Shown here: positions 10,420-22,803 of the stretch, piece after piece
Layout of the letters: each line of letters opens with the position of its first letter
How positions within the stretch are numbered: the first letter of the stretch is position 1
Assembly: GCA_005406025.1 (NCBI GenBank)
Contig: BGZK01000291.1
Location: 372,001-436,000 of the forward strand
Source of the DNA: Eumeta japonica
Lineage: Eukaryota > Arthropoda > Insecta > Lepidoptera > Psychidae
DNA: 64,000 nt
Direction of reading: 5' to 3'
Notes under the pieces: generated by a model
Told to the model about the DNA's origin: nothing
What the model saw: only the letters and a program-made list of their open reading frames with translations
The model's database searches: none
Position numbers and translations under genes: made by a program

Positions 10420-12700
10420 CCTATTATATGCTATTATGAATATGTATATGAGAATTCACATTATTGTTTGAGCTTATTGTTGTAACTCAGCAACCGAACT
10501 TTGCTCGTCGTATTTAGAATTTGCCGTGGGACTATGATGTCTTCCCACGTGAAAAGCCGCTTATGTCCATTTTCAACAATACATATTTAAATACGTAATA
10601 ATTGCAAAATATATCTACATATTTTATTATTAACTTTATTGTATTTTATTACTTTTTATTAAAAACCAACAAAAAACCTTGTATAAATTTATATATATAC
10701 AAGAATTACTCATTTAAAGTAACGATATAAGATTTTGAAACATCACCGTTTCAAAGAGAACTGGACTTCGAAATGTCTATATAGGTATAATACGCCAAAA
10801 AAATATTATAAGTAAAATAAATAAAATTGATAATAAGCAATCACTTTGGTGATCATCGACTTACATCTACTTGACTATTACGCACTTAACATAAGAGGCT
10901 ACTCTGTCTGTCAATCACGTGGCGTCGCCCTTCTCAAACGACTGGACGGAACCCTATCACAATTCGTATACAGACAGTTATGATGGGGAAGACGAAGGAA
11001 GGATTGCTTTCATTAAGGTTGCATTTGCAACCCCTTAAGGGCATATACTCATCGATGCGGCAACAGACAGCATTGAAAATTTACGGAAAGTAGACAGCAA
11101 ACAGACAAAATCGTAATGAGCCCTACACACTATAGTGCAGTGGCACGGTAAAAAATTTTTTTTTAGTAAATTCAGTACGTTAAAGTTTTAAAGTAGGTGT
11201 TTAGCACATTTCACGGCACGAAAAATATACCTAATACATAAATGCCAGCGAAACGCCGAGTTATATAACATTGAAATTGAGTGGTCAAGAAGAAAGTATT
11301 CTTATGATTGCAATCTATATAAGAAGTAATTAATAGGTACAAATGTATAAATCTAAATTATGAACAAAATATGAAAAAAATCTAAAAACTGAACAAGTTA
11401 TGAATGTATTTTATTTAGCTTCAAGAATGCATATCTATTGACTTCAAGATCATAAAACTTTATAATATCCATTTTCTATTTTTTTAAATGACTTATTGAA
11501 TTAAGCTTTCTAATATGCATACTTTAATCTATGGTCATATATTATATTGATAGGATAGAAAAAAAAATCTTGTCAGTACGTTCTATTCTATTTATCTATT
11601 GGGTAAACCAGAGAAATAAATTAGGTCACTTAAGTTACATGATTTAAAAAAGCGATAGTTAAATATTATGACATGTGACTATAATGTGCAACAACTAAAC
11701 GAAGTCACCATCTGTAGACCACCAACGTAGCCATCCGAAAATCCTTAAGTAGCGACTACGTTTTTGGCCCTCGCCGAGAGTTTCTTATAAATTTTGATGC
11801 CGCAAGGTGCGGGACCTTGTGAACGAGCCATTACGTTCAAAATCGGACACAATAACAACAGTTATGACCCGAATTACGGAGCCAAAAGCCGGCCGGTCCA
11901 CCTGAAACGCCACGAGGATGCATTAAGGCAAACGGACCGTGGACGAGTGGCGCCTTAAGTGGCAAGTGCGTCTACACCGCGACCGGCGGCGGCGCCACTT
12001 ACGTGCTGGATACTCGAATATTCCGACTTCGGCTGTACCGACATTATTTTCTATTCGCGTGTACTGTTTTAGCTCTCCGTACGCGACATCTGGTGGTGTT
12101 GGTGTCGTGAATGCGACGGAATGTGTAACGTAACAATAAGAAGATGGACACACATACAAATCGATTGACTATGTATGATTCTTAATTCCGATCTGGTCGG
12201 TGTTTGCATTACGGCATATCAGCGAACGTCAAGATTTTCATGGCTTTTTAAAAAATACTAAGATATATACGAGTACATGACATCAATACGACCAGTCACT
12301 TTAAAAGTTTAACTACAATTTTACTCGTTGGCCAGGCTAGATATAACATTTAATTGGGGAGTGCTGTAACTCTCGTCATTTTTTTTATTGTTACGTGACT
12401 TTTTGCTTCTTCATATAAAATCATAACCGAGGTATGTATATTCTAAATAGTCCAAGATTTCATACGTGTCAGACATACATTTAATTGTGAGATCTGAAAA
12501 TTATTCTTTGGAAGTACTGTAGGTAAGAACAATTAATTGGCTACTTCTATAAAAATTCAGTCGCGCTAGCTTTGGAGGCTAACATGTTGTAAAGTTGTAT
12601 AAAATTGCTGCATAAAGTCATCTAATTGTAAAACGTGATATTTTGATATTTTTGGAATGGTATTGTAATTCACGTCAAAACCAATATTGCAAGCAAAAGG
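10420..12700. other. Mostly AT-rich; GC island with short open frame at 11797-11958
   Basis: The only notable part is a GC-richer island at 11700-12060. A 53-codon frame there begins MPQGAGPCERAITFKIGHNN and runs from ATG 11797 to TAA 11956-11958. It has coding-like codon use but no recognised motif or splice signal. The opposite strand is also open, so I do not call a gene. Confidence 0.3.
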
Positions 12701-12734
12701 ATATAAAAATTTATTAGTAAAAACTCTATAGCCT

Positions 12735-12800
12735 AGCAATTAAGACGTACGTTTCGGAAGCTCGAGATTCTGAGTTTGGTTCCCTATAGGAAGCAGGTTT
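12735..12800 (+). repeat. Worn tRNA-derived SINE head
   Basis: The order is an A-box-like 'tagcctagcaattaaga' (about 12731-12747) followed some 30 bp later by a B-box-like 'gagtttggttcc'. The spacing fits a tRNA-like Pol III promoter. No cloverleaf is intact, so this is a SINE head rather than a tRNA gene. Confidence 0.4.
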
Positions 12801-14050
12801 GTACATTATTTTCCATTCCTTGTCGGTGGGATTTGTAAATCCAAGTCAAACTTTGATATGTTATTCTTTTGGCATTCATAGCACATTAAAATTCCATTCT
12901 TTTAACATACTCAACAAAATTTGTAAATCATTCTTCAGATTATTATTATTATTAGGTTTACATAAAAAAAAATGTTATATTTTTATAATTTTCTATTTCT
13001 TATGGGACAACAAGAATGCCTTTAATTCGTAGAATTAATCAAATTGGATTTTATAGATACATTTAAATTAGACGAAAGCCATATTTAAACAGAAATTAAG
13101 CTACTGTTTGAAAGTCTATTGGAGATTGTAATATGGTCTAAATATGACTTAAAATAAACTTTAATTAATTTGAAACAAAAATATTTAAATAATAACTACA
13201 AAAACGGCATTTAAAATATTGGATCTTTCTCTATTTTAACTTCTACGTATAATGTTAATTATAAGTGAAAACATTGGAAACTGCTAACAGAAGAAAAAAC
13301 TTAGATATAAATTAAAATGTTTTTTCTTAGAATCTCAATATCGGCAAATTAACTATGATATAAAAAAATAAATATCATAATGTGTAAATTAAAAACATTA
13401 TCATTTATTTAATTTTCACATCTATTCGTACTCGGGAGCAACAATCATGTACATTTTTATATGATTTATTTATTAATTAAAACACACGATGGGCTGCACA
13501 GGTCGAGTAAATTTTAAATAAAAGCCGATGTTTATGTTAAAGTTTGGTTTGCAAAATTTAAACCTTTTAATTTAAGCAAAACAGTAATAATGTTGAAAAT
13601 TGATCAGACTTAAAATACAGTACTAGCATGTCGGTGATGCGGCGACGCGAACTCCGAACATTTGACCCGTCCGAAAACCGCCTAATGATCCTACAGAATT
13701 CACTTCAAAAAAATATAACACGCACACATATACAGTAACTTAGGGGGTAAACTAACCAGTTTTCTGCTGGTTAAGTAACAAAGTAAAGTTCTAAGTCAAG
13801 AGCCACAGCCTTGCGGTGAGTTACGTGGGGCGTCGTCGGCGCGGCGAGTCGGCGAACCTGCACCGTCCACGGTATGCGAGCCGGTGTTGTACATCGCCGA
13901 TGGCCCAGTTAGCGTGTGAAAAGATGTGTAATACGACTGCGTGTTGTGCAACAACTTCACCGTATTACGTCCAGTCCTGTCGTATGCGTCATACTATTAA
14001 TTGGCGGTAGTCTACCGTTTGTCCGCCTGGACGGAATTCTTGTACAGCTA

Positions 14051-14216
14051 CAGTGCAACGCAGGAAACTATGCCGTTGTGAAGTTTGTCACGAAAACGTC
14101 ACAAAGACGTAAAATTATCACGCGGGGGAGAAGAAGGAAGGATCGGGGAGTGCTAAATATGCGCATTACATCATTCGCAGGAAATTCAGGACGCCAAAGT
14201 TTCGTGCGTTGTACTG
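14051..14216 (+). mobile_element. Mariner-type MITE, 166 bp, copy 2
   Basis: The element is flanked by TA at 14049-14050 and 14217-14218. It starts cagtgcaacgcaggaaac and ends gtttcgtgcgttgtactg, so the ends are inverted repeats of each other with two mismatches in 18. It is the same length as the inverted copy at 49075-49240 and about 80 percent alike by eye. The 118-codon + frame running through it (13916-14272) is an accident of the element and its flank. Confidence 0.9.
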
Positions 14217-14914
14217 TACGTCTCCCCCTCTACATCGGCGCGAACGCAGTAGAAGCGACCCGGCGCCACTGAGTGTTTTTTGCAGCTAATATAAAAAACT
14301 GATCATAAATAATTGTCACTTGCACAAACATTTTATTTTAAATTTTATACTAATTCACGATGGTATAATTAATAATTAAATGATAATTAATTAGATTAAA
14401 TGGTATAATTAAATGATAATATAATAATATCCCACTTTTACGATCGCATATAGAAAACCCCCGTCTTGAAATTTTTAAGATACAATAACTTGAATTTGTA
14501 AGCTGATAAATATCAGCCAGTCGGTCGGTTAGCCTACACTTTCGTAGAACGTGACCGATTGCTTATTTGGTGTTATTTTTTTACCCGACGAAACAAACCG
14601 CATAATGAGAAGCGTATTACGTACGCACACTGCCCGGCAACACACGTGCGGGCCGGGGCGAGACGTCTGCCGATAAGGCAGCGGCGCCGCGCAGCTCGGA
14701 ATAACACATTTGGCCGATAACCGTACGAGCGCTTGACTTGTTGACGGTTTTAATGTCGAACAATTCAAATAAGTAAAGAAATTAAGCTTGCTTTAATTCA
14801 ATTAAATTAAGAGGTACTATTTGCTTTTTTTTCCTGAAAATATCGTAGGTATGTAATCATTTTTCTATACCATATATCACAATAATATGAATAACGGTGT
14901 TTTTTTTTTTTTTT

Positions 14915-15150
14915 TTATCAATATAAATAATGTACAGTAAGGAATAAAATCAGTGTCATTTAACATATTAGGAAAAATATACATTTATTAAAAATTATAC
15001 GAGAAATAGTAAATCATATAAAAAAAGACTAAGTAATAAATTTCAAGAGAGAGAGAAAGTGGGAGAAAGTTGCATGAAGGGAGCACAACGCTTTCTCGTT
15101 TTCTACGATTTCTACCGGTCAACTCCTTCCGCCAGCCGCGTTAAGGAACT
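14915..15150 (-). repeat. Interspersed repeat, LINE-tail-like, copy 1
   Basis: The segment is alignable with 41575-41810. Shared blocks are 'aatataaat', 'agtaagg(g)ataaa', 'taggaaaa(a)atat', 'attaaaaat', the GA-rich stretch, 'ttctcgttttctacgatttc' against 'ttcgttgttacgatttc', and 'taccggtcaa'. A run of 18 T lies directly before it (14901-14918), which fits the poly(A) tail of a retroposon on the minus strand. There is no coding capacity. Confidence 0.65.
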
Positions 15151-15483
15151 TCGTTTCTGAACATAGTTTTACACTTTCTATGAAAAAATATTGAACTATT
15201 CTTATACATATCTCAAGAGTCGATAAATTAATTTCCTTTCATTCCTTTCTTGTCGTAACAGGTTTTATTTATCACCTCTCTACGAAGGCATAACCTCTCA
15301 CAACTTTTATTTCATGTTGATAAGCTTACGCCCGTATTTATAAAGTACATTTGAGAACGCGTTACGTCTTAAGAGTAGAAAGAGCAAGATAATCATACTG
15401 TTTCGGTATAGAAAATTGTACATGTCTCGCTCCCACGTTACTTCTTGAGACGGCGCATGATTCGAGTGAGGTTGGTTAATTAC

Positions 15484-15497
15484 GACCTTTGACCTTT
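15484..15497 (-). promoter_or_regulatory. DR1 nuclear-receptor half-site pair
   Basis: The + strand gacctttgaccttt reads aaaggtcaaaggtc on the minus strand. It is two AGGTCA-type half sites one base apart, the classic DR1 bound by HNF4/USP-type receptors. It lies in a GC-richer island (15440-15600) otherwise without features. A motif match only. Confidence 0.35.
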
Positions 15498-15738
15498 CGA
15501 ACGCTGGTCCAATGCGGGCCGAGGGCTGCTATTAACAGTAGCCACTAAAGCGGTGACAAACTATAGGCCGACGGCTTGATATTCTCTCCGAGGAAAAAAA
15601 CGAACGATTCGTTGACTCAAGTCAAAAAATCTCATTGGAGAACCCGGCACATTCTTCCAATCTGATATATTCATGTCTACTATAATTTACATTGATTTCG
15701 TACTCTAATATCTATTTTACGTTACAAATAATGTTATA

Positions 15739-15957
15739 TTAAGAAACGATTGTAATATTACTTACACGATTCATACCAGCGACTTGTGAAATTCTAAGAA
15801 AGGAATAAATTCTGAACGACAGTTGTTGCCAACATTGGATTGAAGTAAGTGTTAATATATCATGGGAATTAATGCCCTCTTTCCAAGAAATGTTTATATC
15901 GAGGTATAAGGCAAATGGAAGGACTTCATATTTCTTCCTATAAACAAGCAATTTCAT
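15739..15957 (-). CDS. Weak candidate exon, unknown protein
   Basis: The minus strand is open for 72 codons. A good donor (cgt|gtaagtaat, at about 15766-15758) and an acceptor-like 'gcttgtttatag' (about 15941) bracket an open stretch that includes KKYEVLPFALYLDINISW. I recognise no family, and AT-rich DNA yields such frames. Very uncertain. Confidence 0.12.
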   Translation of the reverse strand: MKLLVYRKKYEVLPFALYLDINISWKEGINSHDILTLTSIQCWQQLSFRIYSFLRISQVAGMNRVSNITIVS

Positions 15958-16059
15958 ACATGGATTCTGAGAATTAATAGACGTTGTCTGTGTACACTTA
16001 ATGACCGTCTTTCATAAAGAAAATAAATAAAGTATACATGTAAACACAGCTATACTTTT

Positions 16060-16260
16060 TCCTTTGAAAAAAACTCTTTGGAGCTACGCAACACAAAAGA
16101 AAAAGAGGAACTTTTAATACTTCGCCCTGCCCGTTCGTCCGTCCATCCGTATGTCTCAATATATCTCCGGCATTTTTTGATGAACTCTTATAAAATTATA
16201 CAAGCTACTTATAAACGTACAGATGTCTTATGTGAAACGCCATGAAACCATTCACGTTAA
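16060..16260 (+). repeat. Possible worn 'agggttccgtac' family fragment
   Basis: A 'cgttcgtccgtccatccg' tract followed by 'gatgaactcttataaaatt' resembles the Tc-rich part of the family seen at 45470, 53740 and 61840. It is short and degenerate. Confidence 0.3.
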
Positions 16261-16889
16261 TTAAGAGATGGACAAAATTTTTTTTCGTAATATGTGAGAT
16301 GTCCACTCGTTGGATAAATGCATAATAAATAACGCATTAAAGGATTTAAAATATTTTTTTCTCTGATAATTTGATGGTCGATTACCAAAGATGTTATATT
16401 TGTATCCCTTCTCCCTTTTATCTTTTAAACCATATGTTTTATGAAACCTAAAAAGGATTGTAATACAGTTTTATAAACAATTTTTATCGAAAAATATGTA
16501 GAACAATTTCTGTTTAACAGTTTTAGATTTTCCATTTTTAATTTGTTTAGTTTAATACATATTTTGATAAAATAATTACATTTTAATAACCCTGAAGAGA
16601 TGAATAAGGGTTGAAGTTTTGATATAGAGAAACAAAACTGTTGGAGCTATTGGCCCTAAAATAATATTTTAGCTGCTAATTATAAATGAAAAATGATGTC
16701 ATGTATGATTATTGGAAAAGTAGGTCGAAGAGGGTGAAATAAGGGATGAAACGTTGTATAGAAAATCAAAACAACTGTGCGTAAAAATTTTTTTATTCAT
16801 GGAAAGTTACACTATCCCCGAATAATAAACCTAGTCCTTATTTTATTTTGATACTACTAGCATTTGTTACGTCTTCGTCCAAATGAAGT

Positions 16890-17252
16890 GTAACTGGTAG
16901 CAGAAGCGAAATTGTAAACAGGACGAAAAATAGAATTGAAAGGTCGAGACCGAAATCGAAATATAGAATGAGATCAAGGTCAAAATAGAGTGTGAGATCA
17001 AAATTAGAAACGAGAGCGTGATTAGAATAAGAATGAGAAGCAATACTGAGGGCAAAATGTAAAGCGGGACCAGGATCGACAATGGAATCTGAATCTCGTT
17101 TGATGAATACCGAAGTCAGAATCAAAAGCGGGACAGGAATTAGAATCGGGAACGGGATAACGATCGGGATGTTGATTTCCTAATGGAAAGCTATACAAAA
17201 GGAAGAAATTCATTTTGTTTCTACGCGGGCGGAACTACGGGCAAAAGCTAGT
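16890..17252 (+). repeat. Purine-rich minisatellite plus 'ctagt' element end, copy C
   Basis: This is the longest copy of this family. A purine-rich array of gaatcg/gatcaa/gggatcg units runs from 16905 to 17170 and is followed by 'ctacgcgggcggaactacgg' and 'gcaaaagctagt'. Open frames on the minus strand (62-95 codons, rich in F, L, S and D) are the complement of the array, not genes. Confidence 0.65.
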
Positions 17253-17841
17253 GGTGAATGTAATATTTCTTGGAATATAATAACTCATCCGATAAGTAAC
17301 AGTATTCCAAAAAATATGACTGTCCATAGAGAAACATGTTTCAAAACTTGGCGCCCTATTAGTCATTAACTACGTAATGTATATTTTTAAATTTTATTTT
17401 ATGAAATGTTTGTAAGTTTTACTTTTTTCATAATCGAGTATCATCCACAAACGGATGAAACATCCGGTGCGCGTGTGTGACTCATATTTGACCTGAATTT
17501 TTAACCTTTGCTGCCGCATCAGCAATAAATATTTTTTCTCCTAAAAGTTTGCAATAACAAATGCAAATATAACGGATCTAAAATAAACGTTTGCATTGGG
17601 CCATTATAAACGATGTTGTCAAATAATAGAAAAAACCTCAATTTGAGACAACCTGGCAGACAGACCGTCTTATTCAGAGTCGCTAGTCTAACTTTAAAAC
17701 GTGCTTAAACAACTGTTTAACACGAGTTTACAAAAAAGTCTATTCAGAAATCTTGTTTAAATTATAAACACTGTTTACATCTTGTTTAGCCGTCATACAA
17801 TAGTTAAACATAGGCAAAGGATGTTTAACAGTTGTCTAAGG

Positions 17842-18537
17842 CAGTGTTGCCATACTGTAGCGACTTAAGATCTGTACATCCGACAACAAAATCCGTACGT
17901 GCAATAAATCTAAAACTCCGTACGAAATCCGTACACAATAAATTTAAAATTAAAATCCAAAATTATTTATACATGTCTTTGTTAATTTTTTTAATCATAT
18001 CACTGTCAACATTCAAATCAAAACAAGGGGTATTTCCTAACAATTGTTTTGTGTAAAGGAGTCCTTAGATTGTCTCTGTTGAGAGTTGATTTCGTTGCTT
18101 GGTTTTCATTAAATTAATAGTCGAGAAAATTCGCTCAACAGCTGCGCTTGAATGAGGCAAACACATCAATCAGTTCTGAAACAAATCTGCCTGAAGTCAG
18201 ATACAGCACTTTCCTGTCCGCTGGATTGGTGGTTGTTATGATTTTTTCCCAGTACTCTTCCAAAGCCATCGAATGTGTTGAGTGCAGTGATATGTTGTTT
18301 CTCGAGTCTCTCCATTCTGTATCCAAGGCTTGTACATCTTCGTTATTTAATAAATTTGGAAACAAAAGAGCTGTCTCAATCGATGCATCAATATTTTTTT
18401 TTTAATTCTGTGTATTGCAATTTAAAACGTGTCGTATCATTGGAAATCTGAACACATATCCGTACGCAATTTTCATCCGTACGTATCACTTAAAATTCCG
18501 TACGTGTACGGACAAATCCGTACATATGGCGACACTG
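17842..18537 (-). mobile_element. hAT transposon, internally deleted
   Basis: Both sides carry the same 8-bp target duplication gtctaagg (17834-17841 and 18538-18545), the hAT hallmark. The terminal inverted repeats are cagtgttgccata at the left and tatggcgacactg at the right (12 of 13 paired). TCCGTAC motifs, three near the left end and four to five near the right, look like subterminal transposase-binding repeats. At 696 bp it is far below the 2-4 kb of an autonomous hAT, and it retains only the 3' end of a transposase gene on the minus strand. It sits inside the 17-bp-TIR MITE, so it is the younger of the two insertions. Confidence 0.93.
17960..18405 (-). pseudogene. hAT transposase C-terminus, frameshifted
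   Basis: The minus strand from about 18400 encodes a stretch with LFPNLLNNEDVQALDTEW, ALEEYWEKI and LYLTSGRFVSELIDVFA, ending in a stop near 18135. In the next frame it continues with LPHSSAAVERIFS, TINLMKTKQRNQLS and NTPCFDLNVDSD. The VERIFS...K.RN.LS pattern is the hATC dimerisation domain typical of hAT transposases. At least one frameshift (around 18140-18150) and an internal TAA break it. The N-terminal zinc finger and catalytic region are absent. It cannot make active transposase. Confidence 0.9.
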
Positions 18538-18923
18538 GTCTAAGGATTGTTTTACTAAATATTTGACGTAGGTTGTCAAAAGTGACATTAATTATCGTGT
18601 TGTCATCAAGTTAGAAATTGATTTTTATAAATTGCGAATTATTAATTCGAAGCCCATTCATAAATTTTATGTATGTATGTAATTATATAAATACATACTT
18701 TTCATTACTTGAATGCCAGATACTAAATATTTTCGAGTGTTTTAAAACATTTTTTGATCAGAATGTTGTCATTATAACGCTTAAACACGGTTTTAGTTAG
18801 ACAGCAGTCTAAGTGACATTCTGAATTGCTTAATGCCTAAACACCCTGTTTAAGAAATAAACAGTGTTTAGTTAAACTACCGTTGAACAATGTTTTAAAT
18901 AAGGACTCTGAATAAGACGGAGA

Positions 18924-21250
18924 ATGTCTTAACGAAATGACATGTCTCTTGGTAAATATTTATTTTTATTTACCAATATTGCTGTGTTAAAATTTCAACA
19001 TGCCTCGAATATCTTATTTCGATTTTTCTAAAGAAATAATTTTACACACAGCTGGCTAAGTTTTAAATCCGATTAAATAATCTCCTTTTTTTATTTCTTA
19101 ACTCCTTAAATATTAAATTTTAAAATACTGATTTCAAGAACTTGTTTTTGCGAAAAAAAAAATCACTACTTTAAAAATTTAAAGATCAGTCAAGCTTCAC
19201 TCCCTCTAACCGGGTCTGCATTTTGTAAGTATTTAAATACCATAAAAGAAATGTGGTACAAGTTTTGACGGTGCCTCAAATACCAACCCGAAAATGCCTA
19301 ACAGTTCTCGGACCATATTTTCGTGTGTAGCGCACACGTTCAACAATTTCGACGCATTGCGCATTCAAACCCAACAGCAACAAACCACTAATAGAAGCCC
19401 CCAGAATTCCACCCCGGCGTCACGCCGAAATCCGAAAGAATAAAGATTTTATCCGCTCCTTGTCTCAACCTGTTCGGACGAGTCCCGACGACGGCGCACG
19501 GCCCCGACAAAAAAGAAGACAACAAAGAAGGGGACACGATGAATCGTCAATGTTCACAGTGAAAACGGAACGCACAAAAGCCTACTACTAGTCAGAAAAA
19601 AAAAATATTCAAAGAGGAAAGAACATCGCGTTGTAAGCGCACAATTATTGTAGGGTTACCTTACAAGTTGTCGCTTATTAAGGTACAAGCCGAACGACTT
19701 AGAAAAATGTTAATGTGTATACTTCTTTTGGAAATTCATTGAATTGGAATCTATATTTCTCAGTCTGTGTATTTCTTTTTCCTTTTAAGTCAAACCATCG
19801 GTGTCCTATTCGATATTTCTCGTCAGTTACTATAAATTTTCTAACATTTTGCTTAGGAAAGAAGACGACATATTTTTATTCATTATTTTTTTTTATTAAT
19901 TGAATTGAATTGAAAAAAGGAATTGACTATAGACGACGTCTAGAAGTAGGCGATATTTTCAGTAAAATTAACATTTGTATATTATTTACATGATTTTATT
20001 GTGTCATAAAAACTATGCGTAATATGTAAACAGCTAAGCGAGCGACTAATTTAGTGTTAACTGATAGATAGATACCAAAATGGTTCGATAAAAACAAAGC
20101 TTATAAGTATACTGAAATTGAGCCAATACTATTATAAAACATAATATGTTAGATATAATAAGAAAACGAAAATACTTGTACAAATTAGAACTTCAAATGG
20201 ACAGTCCCGATTAAATTATCAATCTTCATCATTATACTGACATATATATTATTTCGCTAAAAAAATATACACATCTACAATACAAGAATAAAAATTAACT
20301 ACATAATCATATTTTGTCGTATCACAATATAACCATAAACCATAAAATTCTTGTAATGGTCCCAAACAAACCACAGAGTGCATATTGTAAACAGCTCTAC
20401 ATCACACCGAGTGCGTTATCGGTTATACAGTACGCCTAAAGTAACAAGGTAAATGCACAACGTGTATTAAACAATATTAGTACAAATAATTACGATTAGT
20501 AAACATATTTCTCAATTAGTTATTTTTCTTATGCACTATTTTAAACTTAAGAATGAAACAAACAGGAAAGAACTAAATAATTTGTCTTCTGCAATTCCAT
20601 AATGCAACTTTTATTCCATGTAATTTATTAAAGTTCAACTTAATGTTTCGCCTTATTTGTGACCCGGATTTAGTAGAAATTTATTAAATATTCATTATTA
20701 AAATGAATTAATTTGATTCAAAATTAACTAATTGACTGTTATTTTGATATGACTTAATAAGTATTAAGGCGCATTTTTCTCAATCTTTTGTCAAATATCA
20801 TTAGAAAAAACAACTTCATACAATATAAAAAATAAATATATGCATGTTACTATCATATTATGAATCTTAAATAGCTTTTATTGTAAATTATGACGAAGTT
20901 CAAAGCTATCTATTAATAATATGAGCTTAAGAAAGACAAAAAAAAAATATAAAAATGCCCAACTTATAATTCCCTAATAAATGTGTACAACATTTAAAAT
21001 ACATGCTATAAAACTACATTCAATAATAAATTCTTTATTTTAAACCACACGCACTTATTTTTGCAGTTTTCATTAATGCAATACAAAGACGCATAAATAG
21101 TAACATTTTGGATTAGAAATTTGAAACATAAATTAGATATTTGTATGGCCAGTAACAAACCTTATTATATAATCTTTTTTTTATTCCTTTGATTTTTCTT
21201 TATTTATTTTTATATAATCCTTTTATGTTTCCGCTCTAGTTAACGATTAT
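18924..21250. other. AT-rich, GC patch at 19380-19540, no gene seen
   Basis: A GC-richer patch without a convincing frame lies at 19380-19540. From 19700 to 21250 the sequence is strongly AT-rich. I see no gene, TIR pair or SINE head. Confidence 0.4.
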
Positions 21251-21260
21251 GCATGCCCAA

Positions 21261-21578
21261 TCATTGTTCGACACGAACTGCTATCGAAAAAATTGAATTT
21301 TTATACTCTTCTTTCACACAAATCGATACCGAGATCAAAAGTTGATATTCGTACGTACGCCGCGCAGACGCATGACAACCGTCGTGAATATTCAATTGCA
21401 TATCGTTATGGTCTAAGAAGCCTCGATCACATATAGAACGATTATGGCAGCTTGGACAACCATAAATTGCATTAAAATAAAATCCTAATGACATTGCACT
21501 AGGAGGAATTTCAATTTGTATTTCAATCGATCTCCACCGGCTAGTACGCAAAAAAAAACACATTGTACTGTACCCCAT
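21261..21578 (-). CDS. Unassigned 105-codon open frame
   Basis: The frame contains a small cysteine cluster (GCPSCHNRSICDRG) and is open for 105 codons, starting at a minus-strand ATG near 21578. I know no family with this pattern and saw no splice sites fitting it. Possible short gene, conserved non-coding DNA, or chance. Confidence 0.12.
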   Translation of the reverse strand: MGYSTMCFFLRTSRWRSIEIQIEIPPSAMSLGFYFNAIYGCPSCHNRSICDRGFLDHNDMQLNIHDGCHASARRTYEYQLLISVSICVKEEYKNSIFSIAVRVEQ

Positions 21579-22279
21579 CTAATTACCCGTGTACTCCGAC
21601 ACGGAACGATAAAAACCTAACGCGACAATCTTGTACAATGCGTACGTAACCGCTTCGCGTATAAATACCTTACGAGATCGGTCGGACTGCACGCCTCCGA
21701 GAGCCGGGTTCCCACGGTTGCGGTTTAGGCCTCCTCACTTATTCAGACGCGAAAAAGTGATGCCGTGTATATTCCGTCTTTACGGCCGCTTCTCTCTTTC
21801 CCATATTATATGCCCTTTTGTCGGGAATAAATGTTTAGGGCTCGTAACAGAGCGCGCTCGAATATATAAGATTTTACGGTTACCCCTCAGAGGTGAATTT
21901 AAATAAAAATAAATTATTATCCCTCCGTTGGATATAATCTGTACGCTTTAAGTGCTAGTAGGTAGAACTGATGCTGGGTCGGTTAACCGTCCTGATATTC
22001 TCCTCGTGGTTATTATTATACTTTGGAGAGACCTTCGAAAGCGTTTACACTACTGAAATGAATTTTCTAAGATAGAAAATTTCATAAGGCATTCTGTGTT
22101 AATAAAAATTTACGGCCGCGACCCTCAGTCATCCGAGAACTATATACACGGGGAACTCGTTTCGCTAATGTTTATTCAATGAGGTCACCGAGCCGAGCTA
22201 CGGACAGCTAATGCTTTATATTTTTCATTATTTTATCGGACAATATTTTTCGAATGCGAAAATAAAATTATTGTCTAGA

Positions 22280-22560
22280 GCACCAGTCAAGGGCGAATCA
22301 GACTCGCCCACCGAAAGTTATATAATATTTCAAATAAAACTGAGCAGGGTCGTTACGGGTTTAGTATTTTTTCCCCGAATTCTTAAAATAAAATACTTCG
22401 TCTGTTATAAGAAAAAGAAATCTGATTTCATTACGAAGGGCAGGCAAACGAATTCTAAGCTTAATTTGAAGTGGATAACGTTATTAATAGCTGAGAAAAA
22501 CATCGCGACCTTCAGGCAGACAGACACTTAAGCCTTAATAAGAAACCGTACAAAATACTT
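22280..22560 (+). repeat. 'agggttccgtac' family element, copy 1
   Basis: The copy opens 'ccagtcaagggcgaatcaga' and 'ctcgcccaccgaaagtt', the worn form of the common 'caagtgcgagtcggactcgc' start. It ends with 'caggcagacagacactta' and 'aataagaaaccgtac'. The 106-codon frame over it is spurious. Confidence 0.6.
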
Positions 22561-22785
22561 TTTTCTAAAGACGAAAAGTAAACATTTTCTTCAGTCCCAT
22601 AGTACAAAATTTTCTCTTTGCATGGGAAATTCGATAGGTTTATAAACTTAATAAAAGCTCTGTAAGGCGATCTTTTAAAAAATAACTATTCATTCGCTCA
22701 TTTTTCATCTTTATATTTTTCATTATTAATCAATAAAAAGAATTAAGCACTAATTTCGCAACTTGCGGTTCGCCTTGGGTCCGCT

Positions 22786-22803
22786 CGGTGCAGTACTGCA
22801 CCG
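22786..22803. repeat. Perfect 18-bp palindrome
   Basis: cggtgcagtactgcaccg is its own reverse complement. A second short hairpin (cgtgtcagacacg) follows within 10 bp. Confidence 0.85.

Larger units (their letters stand above)
17665..18920 (+). mobile_element. MITE with perfect 17-bp TIRs, split by a hAT insertion
   Basis: The terminal inverted repeats are exact: ccgtcttattcagagtc at 17665-17681 and gactctgaataagacgg at 18904-18920. 'aga' flanks both ends (17662-17664, 18921-18923), a possible 3-bp target duplication. The subterminal regions on both sides are rich in gtttaaac/tgtttaa motifs, partly alignable as longer diverged inverted repeats. Without the inner transposon and one target copy the element is about 552 bp with no coding frame. 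A 3-bp duplication would fit PIF/Harbinger- or CACTA-like mobilisation, but the superfamily is unassigned. Confidence 0.85.

Noticed and set aside
13916..14272. 118-codon + frame
   Set aside because: Half of it is the TA-flanked MITE copy 2, and the frame is not preserved in the other MITE copies.
16838..17213. Minus-strand frames of 63-95 codons rich in F, L, S and D
   Set aside because: They are the complement of the purine-rich minisatellite, not genes.
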